Source: Brevipalpus yothersi (lineage: Eukaryota; Arthropoda; Arachnida; Trombidiformes; Tenuipalpidae). Taken from it: a DNA stretch of 64,000 nt. Made by a program: the position numbers and the translations under genes. The notes beneath the pieces were generated by a model. It saw only the letters and a list, made by a program, of their open reading frames with translations, was not told where the DNA came from and searched no databases. Every line of letters begins with the position of its first letter. The stretch's first letter is position 1. The DNA is taken from positions 39,562-103,561 of the forward strand of contig QZCP01000117.1 of NCBI GenBank assembly GCA_003956705.1, in the 5' to 3' direction. Below are positions 24,413 to 33,823 of the stretch, piece after piece.

Positions 24413-25094
24413 CGCTTGCTTACTTCTCTCAAGCTATTCTCACTCAGCTTAAGCTTCTCCCATAGACTTTTGCTATGAGCAGCAAAACTTGCTGCCATTG
24501 CTGCTTGCTTGCTTGCTTGCATCGTCACTGCCATAGAGAAAGTGGTCCCAATGATATCTGATACTTGACGATATCCGATATTTTGTACTCGCGCCAAAAA
24601 TTACCGAAAATCAGTGCACTCTGGTGGCTGGCAGCCGCTACGAGGTCATTTACAACCTTCACTATTAAACAGAAAAAAGTGATTCCCCACCAGATGTCAC
24701 TAGTTGAAGCCGAAATTTTTTCAACTAAAATAATGTTACCGGTATCTGTATATCTGGTATCCTAATTGCCCTCCATTGCCATTAACATTAGCCATTACAT
24801 TTTCTATGCTGTGCTCTTTGTGACAAAGGCTCATACATATAAGCTCTGTATTCTAGCTTTTACTATTCCCTTTGTCAGTCTATCTGCCTTCTCTTCTCTG
24901 CGGCCGAGTATATATATATATATATGTGTAGTAGTGTAACCGACATTGACATTATACATTATATTTGATTCTCCTGTGATACACACACACCATACCATAC
25001 CATTACACACATTATATATATATATATTTTTTTTTTCTCATCTCTATTAAACATCCTCAATATATACACCACACTTTGATACCTCGATTTCAAT
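24413..25094. other. Upstream region of HMGB
   Basis: Non-coding sequence between the left repeat arm and the HMGB start. TA-repeat tracts at 24908-24926 and 25013-25024 are TATA-like, and the latter is followed by an oligo-T stretch. It presumably contains the HMGB promoter and 5' UTR. Confidence 0.45.
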
Positions 25095-26112
25095 ATGGGT
25101 AAAGGTGATAATAAACCTAAAGGGCGTATGTCAGCCTACGCTTACTTTGTTCAAACATGTCGAGAAGAACACAAGAAGAAACATCCATCGGAAACCGTTG
25201 TGTTTGCCGAATTTTCTCGTAAATGTGCCGACCGATGGAAGGTAAGTGTGATGATTATGTTTTCGCCCTCTAACCACTAGTCTCGCCTTGTCTATGCTAT
25301 GTCATATCACTTTTTTTTTCATTACTTTTCTCGCTCTCTTCACTTCTCTCTCTCTCTGTCTTTCGTTTCCGAGATCAACTCAGGTTTTACCTTCCATTGC
25401 TATTATTTTAATCTTTTCTATATAGAGATCTCACTATGTGTGTGTGTGGATGTATGTGTCTGTGTGTGTAACCGATGTAGTGATATAATTGAGCATCTAA
25501 TGAGACAAGAAATGTAAAGAGGGAGAAAAAACAAGAGCCAGAGAGTGAGAGCACTTATTTAACCTTAACAATGAGTTCCTTGATGAGCATCTTTTTCGGT
25601 TATATGATCACCACACTACGTGATGACCTGAACAATCTAAAGTCACATACACTCTCTACCAATTTTACTGATTTCCCTCCTCTCTTCTCTCTCTCCTCTC
25701 GCTCTCGCTTTTCCCTTAGACAATGAGCGATAAGGAAAAGCAACGCTTCCATCAAATGGCCGAGAAAGACAAGAAGCGATTTGAATCTGAGATGGCCAAC
25801 TACAAACCACCTAAAAATGAAAAAGGTGGCAAAAGGAAGAAGCGTGTTAAGGATCCCAATGCTCCCAAACGAGCTTTATCAGCGTTTTTCTGGTTCTGTA
25901 ATGATGAAAGACCAAAAGTTAAAGAAACCATGCCCGATTCTACAGTAGGTGAGATCGCCAAGGAACTTGGTAAACGATGGAACGAGTGTACCGATGATTT
26001 TAAATCCAAATACGAGGCCCTGGCTGCTAAGGATAAGGCAAGATATGAAAAGGTTAGTATTTCTTCATACCTTGATTGTATCACATGATTGCTAAAACTT
26101 TTTTCCCTCTCG

Positions 26113-26168
<56 letters not shown>

Positions 26169-26329
26169 TCTCTCTCTCTATCTTCAATATTGTCACCATA
26201 CAGGAATCGAACGCTTACAAGTCAAAGAAGGGTAAACAGTCATCCGCCAAATCCTCCAAGAAAGAAGAATCTGAAGAGGAAGAAGATGAAGAAGAAGAGG
26301 AGGAAGATGATGATGATGATGATGATTAA
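25095..26329 (+). CDS. HMGB-type two-HMG-box chromatin protein
   Basis: Exons 25095-25241, 25720-26052 and 26204-26329 give 201 aa, the normal HMGB length. HMGB proteins bend DNA non-specifically and assist transcription factors and nucleosome remodelling in the nucleus. Box A spans about residues 7-77 (KPKGRMSAYAYFVQTCREEH ... FSRKCADRWK). A basic linker, KGGKRKKRVKDPNAPKR, follows. Box B spans about 95-160 (RALSAFFWFCNDERPKVK ... ELGKRWNECTD). A Lys/Ser stretch leads to an acidic C-terminal tail of about 25 Glu/Asp residues ending in seven Asp, encoded by GAA/GAT repeats. Intron 1 falls after RWK within box A. Intron 2 contains a (CT)n run ending close to the acceptor. The gene sits in the loop of the large inverted duplication. 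AATAAA at 26922 is a plausible poly(A) signal. Confidence 0.95.
26119..26162. repeat. (CT)n microsatellite in HMGB intron 2
   Basis: A CT run of about 44 bp about 40 bp upstream of the intron 2 acceptor. It lengthens the polypyrimidine environment. Confidence 0.95.
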
Positions 26330-27655
26330 ATAAAGAGAGTACTAATAGCAAGTCTGCTAGATGCAGATGTCCGAGGACATTTTCACGAAAACCTCAAGAT
26401 ATAATACATGAATTTTAAGCATTACAAACCAACAAGAGAAATTACCACGAATTTAAAAAAGAAATAGGGAAACCATTATATCCACCTTTCAGTCGATCCA
26501 CACACACACACTCTCTCCCTTTTTTCTCTTGCTATTCTCTTCTCCTTTTTCTTTCTCTTCTCTGTTTATTCATCTACCTGTAATCAATTACTCATTTATG
26601 CGACACTTCATGTTCCTTTAATTTTTCACTGAGCTCATTGTAAGAGATGAAACTGGTTGTGAGTTGTCAATCTTGACTTCACATCAATACACATACACAG
26701 ACTCTTTCTCTCAACTTTTTTTCTTCTTAACCCTTCTTTCTCTCCTTTTTTTTCTCACACCCACACTTTGCGGTATCGGTTAAACGGTGGTGGTCAATTC
26801 TTCGACCCCTCTCGATCAGATTGATGCAGATAGCTCTTATTTGCTCTCATTAAAATCCATCATCAAGGCTTCTTTTTTCTATCAACTCATGCGCCCCATT
26901 CATTCTTTTCTTGAGTATTATAATAAAGATTACTCATCTTTCATCATCTCTTGATCATCGTAATCATTTTCGATACCCAAACTATACACCGAAAAAGTTT
27001 CGCCGGTAGACATCGTTCTTATTCTACTCACTGCTAACGAGCAGTTGTGAGCATCTTCATACACATCCATCTTGCACACACTCATCTTTCTTTCGGTCAC
27101 CCCAAGTGCTTCATGAAATGATGGACTCAGAATTTTCTGTGGCCATTTTAGTGAGTATCTCAAAATAGGACCGACAAATGTAGCGTTGATTCTTGATTAG
27201 CGCCAATTTATCCTGACTGTTTAATTTCTGATCTACTTCAAATACTAACCGCCCTAACCGTTTTCCAATGAGAAGACAGCTTGTTAGAATCTTACCTTAA
27301 AGATTCCTTTGCGAGCCTACAAGCTTCTTCTTTCACAAGATTCTATTGATCATTATATTGAATCTGAATCTTATCCAACAGCTAATATTCTCCACAATCT
27401 TGACCATCAAAATACTGAATGAAAAGTATCAGCGGATATGCTTTCATTTGCTGATCAGAACGCGAGATGTTCCTCTTCTTCTTCCTCTTTGTTCCTCTAT
27501 TCTCGATGATCCAAGCAGCGAGCGAGCGAGCGAGAATTCAAATTTATCGATGGCCCAAATGATCGAGCCGTTCTCCAACCGACCGAGCCTCTCTCATAGG
27601 GCTAACATAGGAGAGGAAACCGAAATGGGCTTACGTGGAGAGGATAAAGGAAGTG

Positions 27656-27687
<32 letters not shown>

Positions 27688-28234
27688 GAGAGAGGAAACC
27701 CGCCAAAACTGGCCCAATCTCGTTCGCATCACGCTTTGTATGGGACCAGAAAAGCTCATAGAGAAAAGCTATAGCCTCTCTCTCTCTCTCTTTTCACAAT
27801 GGGCCAACTTTTTGGCCTTTCATTGAGAGCATTTCTATCTTTCTCTCTCTATTTGCAACGGACAAAATTTACCAGTCGCTTCTATGTGTGTGGCTTCGCG
27901 CTCGAGGCCACAGCAGCAGCCAAGGCAGAGAGGCTAGCAAAGCCCATTTCCCATAGTAAAAGCAGCTTTCAATAGAGCCATACACAAATTCCTCTCTCTC
28001 TTTCTGTGTCTATGTGTGGCCACTTGAACCAGTAAACGAGAAAGAAATGGAAAGAGAGAGGACAAACCAACGGCTTTGGAAATGATTTGAATTTACTCGA
28101 TGGCCAATAGGCTAGTACATGGGTAAACGACCATAGGGAAATGGTTGTGAAACTGACTGGTAGAGACAGCATGGCAACCTCTCTCCATTCGTGGGAAGGT
28201 AGGAATCCATGGATAAATTTTTCTCTCTCTCTCT
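26330..28234. other. HMGB 3' UTR and flanking non-coding sequence
   Basis: A 3' UTR of about 600 nt up to the AATAAA at 26922-26927 is likely. Beyond it are GA/CT-rich patches (27655-27700, 27775-27795) and no recognised gene. A 142-codon frame at 27346-27774 is low-complexity (Arg-Glu repeat from GA runs) and not credible. Confidence 0.5.
26922..26927 (+). promoter_or_regulatory. Candidate poly(A) signal of HMGB gene
   Basis: AATAAA about 590 nt after the stop. A second AATAAA overlaps the stop codon region (26329-26334) but is probably too close to act alone. Confidence 0.4.
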
Positions 28235-29062
28235 CCATAGATTTGGTAGAGAGGGTGAAAGGTTACAAGATGGAAGAGCCCGAATTGGATGGAAAAAAGG
28301 ACCGGCAAAAGTGAAGAAGTAACTTTTTGCTTGTCTTTCCGTAATTTGAGTGAAAAATTTTGTTTCACCTTTGCTACCTTCTCTCTATTCAATGGCGGCC
28401 ATATTTTATTGAGCGCGGTTAAAGTTCTAGACAAAGAATCAAACAGAAAATGAAAGCAATTAGCTAAAAAAATAACATAAAATTCATTCCATTCCAATCA
28501 TTCTTATGGCTATGATGAGTATAAGATACCCTCATGATGATGATTGGCCAATGTTATCAGAGCGTATTGATCAGAACAAAAACCCCTTCTTAATCTGATC
28601 AGCAGAATGATTCAATTTCACTTGTAAATTGCACAATTCCTGAGATCTTGAGAGGCTATTCATGATGATGATTAAAAAGAGAAAGCAACACTAATCTATC
28701 CACATCTCTATATCATACTCATCGAGACACACTTGTGTGTATGTGAACATGATCCTGACTGATCTCGTTCGCACTGATTGTCTATGGGAAGAGAAAATAA
28801 TATGGATACATTCAATTGAATTGCTGGAAGCCAAAAACCAATGCATTTTCCTTTTCAATACTGTACATACTGTACACTCTTCAAAGGCATCTTCCAAGGT
28901 TGTTGATCTTCCCATTTACCACAGTATCTGATGAGTTGGATGATTTATTTGATCATTTGATTTTTATTGGGTGCAATTGGGCTGTTTAATTAATCGAGTA
29001 GAAGTAGTTTAAGTGAAAATATTCACAATTAATTGTGTTCACGGGGTTCATCAATTAATGTC
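28235..29062. repeat. Right arm (inner part) of the inverted duplication
   Basis: Reverse complement of about 23523-24412. Clear anchors: the segment around ACAAGATGGAAGAG at 28265-28280, CAATGGCGGCCAT at about 28391, and the long block 28750-29062. It ends exactly at an AATGTC (29057-29062), where homology to the left arm stops and resumes at 31799. Confidence 0.88.
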
Positions 29063-29225
29063 AACACATTCGGTCTTGTTTTGGTCTCACTTTTGGTGAT
29101 GAAAACATCATCATAATTAAATGCTCTACAATTGATGCATGAGAATTGATTTTTTCGAAGAATCAAATTTCTCACATTTGTGATTATATATTGTGTTACT
29201 GTCGTTATTGTTCATTAACAACATC

Positions 29226-29700
29226 ATGAGCCAAGAGGAACCAGGCCATCGTATACTGTTCTCGGAAGCTAAGAGTCGTCTTGGGGAAAGGATCATTTCA
29301 AATATAAACAATTGTGGTTCCTTGGTTCGTCAAGTGGTTAGAGGATCTCGATCTACTGAGGTATGATGAAAGATGATGTCTTACTTAACTAATCAATACG
29401 TCTATTATTCTCTCTCATTTCTATTTATCCATTGTTTTCTTTCTCTCTATTCCAGATGCTTTCTCAATGTATAAAAAACTTTGTCAATCATGAAACTTCC
29501 ATTGAGAACACACAAGCGGTAAGTAAACAGCGATTATCATTCAAGATCGATGAGGAATCATAATGGTTGAAATAATAATAATAATCTTGCTTTTTTTTCT
29601 CTCTCCCTTCTTTCCCTCTCTCCAATATATTCAGAGTATCAACAAAATTGCTGTTTTGAATGATTCAATTCTTCAACCTGTCGATATAAAGAATGATTAA
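29226..29700 (+). CDS. BORCS7: BORC complex subunit 7-like protein
   Basis: Three small exons, 29226-29360, 29456-29518 and 29635-29700, all phase 0, encode 87 aa; each is too short to show as a long ORF. The protein resembles BORCS7 (diaskedin, 105 aa in human). F(S/G)xAKxxLxE..xxNxxxCG is followed by the conserved VRQVVRGSRSTEMLSQ (human: KQVLKGSRSSELLGQ), and then by a helical segment with ISIN.IAVLNDSI-type spacing. BORC recruits Arl8 to lysosomes and drives their kinesin-dependent movement to the cell periphery. The gene is wholly inside the 2.74-kb segment present only in the right arm of the inverted duplication. The C-terminus is shorter than in human. Introns are 95 and 116 nt with pyrimidine-rich acceptors. 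Confidence 0.8.
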
Positions 29701-30695
29701 CAAGCAAGGAGCCTCTTTTTCTCCATCACTTCTTCATGTTTGACCACCACAATGATCAATTTACGTAATATGATGGCATATCAACTTGATACTTATCAAG
29801 TTAACTCTATTGAGATGATGTTACTAATGTGAAGAAGTGAAGAAGAACGAGATACCTTGGAAGAATTCTTCTTCATTGATTTCTTTTCTAATCGGGATCG
29901 ATGAAATAGGAGGAGAGAAAGTTATTTATCAAGAGAAGGGACACATACGCCGATTGCTTGCAGGATATCCACAATAACTTTGCTATCTCAAGCTTTTGTT
30001 ATTGAAGTAGTCAGCAATTATTCACAATCAAACCAATTAAGAGTTCATTCAAATATTTCAAGATTTTTTCTCCAATCTGTATATTCCTGAGAGACGCCAA
30101 TTAATGTTATTTTGGAGCTGTATTTATGTCCGGTCAAAAGAGAAACATCTTCATTTCAAAAAGTCAACATTATAACTCATCATGGGGTTGTTTACCCCTA
30201 TTTTGGTGGACTAGCCAGCACCAGATAGCTCACTACTCTTCTGCGAACGAATGGAGGATATTTCTGTCATTCCGTTTCACATCGTCTTGTTAAAAGAGAC
30301 CGGTTAACTGTTCAAGTCCTCGCCATTAACTGATCAACTCAAAACTCCCCGTCTGCCCCGTCTCTCACGCAGCGATGTTATCAACGATCATTCCTGTATT
30401 GCTCTCTTACTGGTGATTTGATAGACAAGTTTTTTGATTGCCAATAATCGAATCATCAGGATTAAATCACTTAGATGACGAAATATTTGAAGTATCATAG
30501 TCTGTGAATCTCTTACGTCTCCTCTGTTCAAATCCCCACAGTTCAGTGTGTCCCTTAGCTTGGTGTTAAAATTTTCGTAATTTGTCTATCCCTCGAGGTT
30601 CATTCAACTCTTCCTGCTGTCCTTCTTATAAGAAGTTTGTGTGTTCCACTTTTATCTCACCTCTTACATGCGAAGAATAATTGAGTGTATGAAAA
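29701..30695. other. Intergenic, BORCS7 to HSD17B12-like
   Basis: No gene or notable repeat was seen. It should include the BORCS7 3' UTR and the reductase promoter. Confidence 0.45.
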
Positions 30696-31652
30696 ATGAT
30701 GATACCTTTTATCCCGGCGATGAGTTATTTTGGATTCCTGATAATATGGATTATAGTGATTTTTATTGTGTTAAAAGTTTTAATCGGAATTTACTCTGTA
30801 TATTTTGCTCCAATCCTGTTTCCATTCAAATTTGAGCCTACTTCCGATTCATGGGCAATAGTGACTGGATCCACCGATGGTATTGGCCTAGAATATTCAA
30901 AGAAGCTTGCTGAGAAAGGTTACCATCTTCTACTAATCAGTCGTAATCAAGAAAAATTAGATAAAGTTCGAAAAGAAATTCTCTTGGAGCATCCCTCTTG
31001 TCCGGAGATTGTTAATCTGGCATTTGATTTCCAAAGTCTTGATTATGCTCCGATTGAAGCTGCTATTTCCAAATTACCATCAATCGATATTCTAGTCAAC
31101 AATGTTGGGCACGCATATTGGACTCCAGAATATTTTACCAAAGTCAAGCCATGGGAAGAGGTTGAAAAGATTATTCGCGTCAATATCTTCTCAATGACTC
31201 GATTATCTTACATTGTTATACCACAAATGGAAGCTCAAGGCAAAGGTATAATCGTGAATATTTCCTCATTCGCAGCTCTTGTACCTAATCCATGTATGGC
31301 TGTTTATGGAGCCACCAAATCTTACATGGACTATCTGAGTCGATCTCTATCAGTCGAGTATCGCTCGAAAGGGATTATCATTCAATCAGTTTTGCCTCAA
31401 TTCGTCTCCACCAATATGAGTCAAATGAAGCCTGGATTTGGTGTTCCTAACGCAAAGACGTATGTAAATTCATCATTCAAGACCATTGGACATGAAATGA
31501 GAACATCGGGATACTGGAACCATCGTATCAAAGCGGTCGTTGTTAAAACGATAGCTCTTCTCAGTGACAATATCATGTCTCGTATAATCATGATGTATTT
31601 GAAACCCATTCGCGATAAACATTATCGCAAAAACGGCATACAAATCTGCTAG
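30696..31652 (+). CDS. Very-long-chain 3-oxoacyl-CoA reductase / HSD17B12-like SDR
   Basis: A single-exon 318-aa short-chain dehydrogenase/reductase. HSD17B12-type enzymes reduce 3-oxoacyl-CoA with NADPH in the ER fatty-acid elongation cycle, and some act on sterols. Visible features: an N-terminal hydrophobic helix (about residues 12-40); cofactor motif TGSTDGIG (about 57-64); SRNQEKL, with Arg placed for NADP preference; NNVG (about 137-140) in place of the usual NNAG; catalytic Ser in NISSFAAL; and the YGATK active-site Tyr/Lys (YxxxK). Then LPQFVSTNM, typical of the HSD17B12/3 group (xPxxVxTxM). The length matches the family (about 310-320). The C-terminus, HYRKNGIQIC, lacks the dilysine ER-retrieval signal of vertebrate HSD17B12. 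Start chosen at the first of tandem Met codons before the membrane helix. Confidence 0.9.
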   Translation: MMIPFIPAMSYFGFLIIWIIVIFIVLKVLIGIYSVYFAPILFPFKFEPTSDSWAIVTGSTDGIGLEYSKKLAEKGYHLLLISRNQEKLDKVRKEILLEHPSCPEIVNLAFDFQSLDYAPIEAAISKLPSIDILVNNVGHAYWTPEYFTKVKPWEEVEKIIRVNIFSMTRLSYIVIPQMEAQGKGIIVNISSFAALVPNPCMAVYGATKSYMDYLSRSLSVEYRSKGIIIQSVLPQFVSTNMSQMKPGFGVPNAKTYVNSSFKTIGHEMRTSGYWNHRIKAVVVKTIALLSDNIMSRIIMMYLKPIRDKHYRKNGIQIC

Positions 31653-31798
31653 TCTCTATCACTAATTAATAGAGTCAATTTCTTTCCTTCATTCCTTTCT
31701 TTCATTCATCGATCATACTTTCCTATGAGTGGGAAGAGTAGAGGTGCGTGGAATACATGAGTTACTAATTTTCAATGGATAGTCACATTATTACTTGG

Positions 31799-33538
31799 AA
31801 TGTCTCTATTGTCACAATTATCTAGTTTAAAATTCCTGAAAAATTTTTAAAAAATACCCATAATTTACCAAAAATCAGCATTATCAATATTGCCTCATGT
31901 GATTCTCAATTTTTATTCTCTTCTTTCTTGTTGCATTCCACCATATTCTTGAATTTTAAATTTTAAATTCCATTGAATCTAAACGATGTGCCTGTGAACC
32001 AAAATTTCTAACATCTAAAGCCTAATCTTGTTATTCAATCAAACATGACATATTTTTATATTCTTGCTTAAGAAGCAATAAATTTATCAATCATCGAAAA
32101 CGATGGCTCTACGAATCGTATCGTTTTTTGAATTGAACCTTTTTGCTAACATTTTAAAGCCATGATCTTCATCTCTCACTTTTTACGAGTTTACAAAAAT
32201 AACATCAATCCAATTATGATATTTAATCAAAACCTCCGGAAAATGCGATCCATTTTTCATGATCCAAACGAGCCCTATCAACTAACAGATTATCATATCG
32301 GTAAGAAGCTATGTTCTTTGCAAAATATAAAAAATAGAAAAGCTCGCAATCTGCAACATTAATTTTTCGAAAAAAGTGAGCAAAATAGGATTTTTAATCG
32401 GATCTAATCTAATATAACTTCGTTATAGTCTGAAGCCCTGTAGGATTATCATGAATTCTAGCTTCTTGGTCGAAGGTTTTCGTGAAGATTCAATGTATGA
32501 GTTGAGAATATGGAAGAACAATTTTCGGGGATTTGTGAGAATCTTCGGTTTTATGCTCTTTGATTGTTATCCTCAAAATTTCCATCGTGGATCCAATTCC
32601 TCATCTCAATTCAATAGGTAAGCATGAAACAATTTCGGAACTCTGTTTCCATCCAATATTGAAACTCTTACTGATGAGATAGCTTCCTGCAGTTAATGTT
32701 TGAAAACGGTATCGTAATTGGAATTTCATGCATTCAACAGAATACCTTTTCTCATCAAAACGCTGCCAACTCTGAGCTGATTGTATATCTTATATGTATC
32801 ATCCAATGATATGGAAATCTAGCATAATGAATCTAATTTCGAATGAACGTCGCACGAACTCATCAAAATTATCCATTTTATCAGAATTTCATCTCAATCA
32901 TGAGGACCTCATACAGTCCGTTATTTTTGACACTGCATTCAAACTTTCTCTATGCTGATCTCTCATCAGGTAAGGTGTTTATTGAAATGATAAACTTCCG
33001 GTGTAATTGACCATTTTTCTCCTGATAACCACCACTATGTTTTCAGCATTATGAACAGCTCAAGTCATCATCATTAAAGATGAGTTGCTCTAATTTTCCC
33101 ACTCTTTAGTTCCACTGTATGATGTTCCATCAGAGATTATTGACTCTCAATCTACATATCAATCTGTATAGTATTGAAATCTAACGGTTTTTTCAAGAAG
33201 CAAAAAATGGAACATCAATCATTTCTCAAACGTTTATTGATAATTGACCAGTTATTTGAATGAAAAATAATCAGAAATATTCTTTTTTCGTCACTCTTGG
33301 CTCACCAAATAATTTTGATTGAGTTCAATAACAACTGTACAAATGCGGTAAGTAGTCAATCAAGTTCAATGTGTGTACACTCGACATTGTTTATGAGCCG
33401 ATATTCATTCATCTTTAATTCAACCTGGACGAATTTATCAGACAGATACAATTGATAGTCAATGGACTGTAGATCTTTCGAAAATTATACTGACAACGAT
33501 ATACAGCTTTTTCGCGACAGTTCAGAACTGGTTCTAAT

Positions 33539-33602
<64 letters not shown>

Positions 33603-33657
33603 CATAAGATACTGATTGGAAGAGTCTCTCTTTCTCATTTTCTAACTTTCTTCATCA
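31799..33657. repeat. Right arm (outer part) of the inverted duplication
   Basis: Reverse complement of about 21642-23528. It begins with AATGTC (31799-31804) and ends where CTTTCTTCATCA stops matching. It includes a copy of the unrecognised ORF remnant (32162-32362 and 32451 onward) and a (GA)n run at 33541-33598, which is about 58 bp long against about 21 bp at the same place in the left arm. Confidence 0.9.
33541..33598. repeat. (GA)n microsatellite in right arm
   Basis: An uninterrupted GA run, the counterpart of the shorter (CT)n at 21687-21707 in the left arm. Confidence 0.97.
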
Positions 33658-33823
33658 GCCGCGAGTTCGAGTTAGCCACTCACCAATTTCGAGTTCGAGT
33701 GGTCATGCCGTAAAAAATTCGTTGATCGAATGAAAAACACACTCTCAATAGCTCGTGTGGACTTTGTATGGGCTCGAAGATAATTTTGATAATTTATTCT
33801 CATCATTTTTATTGGAAATCATC

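Noticed and set aside
27346..27774. 142-codon open frame
   Set aside because: Its C-terminal half is an Arg-Glu repeat from a GA run and the rest shows no family or splice support.
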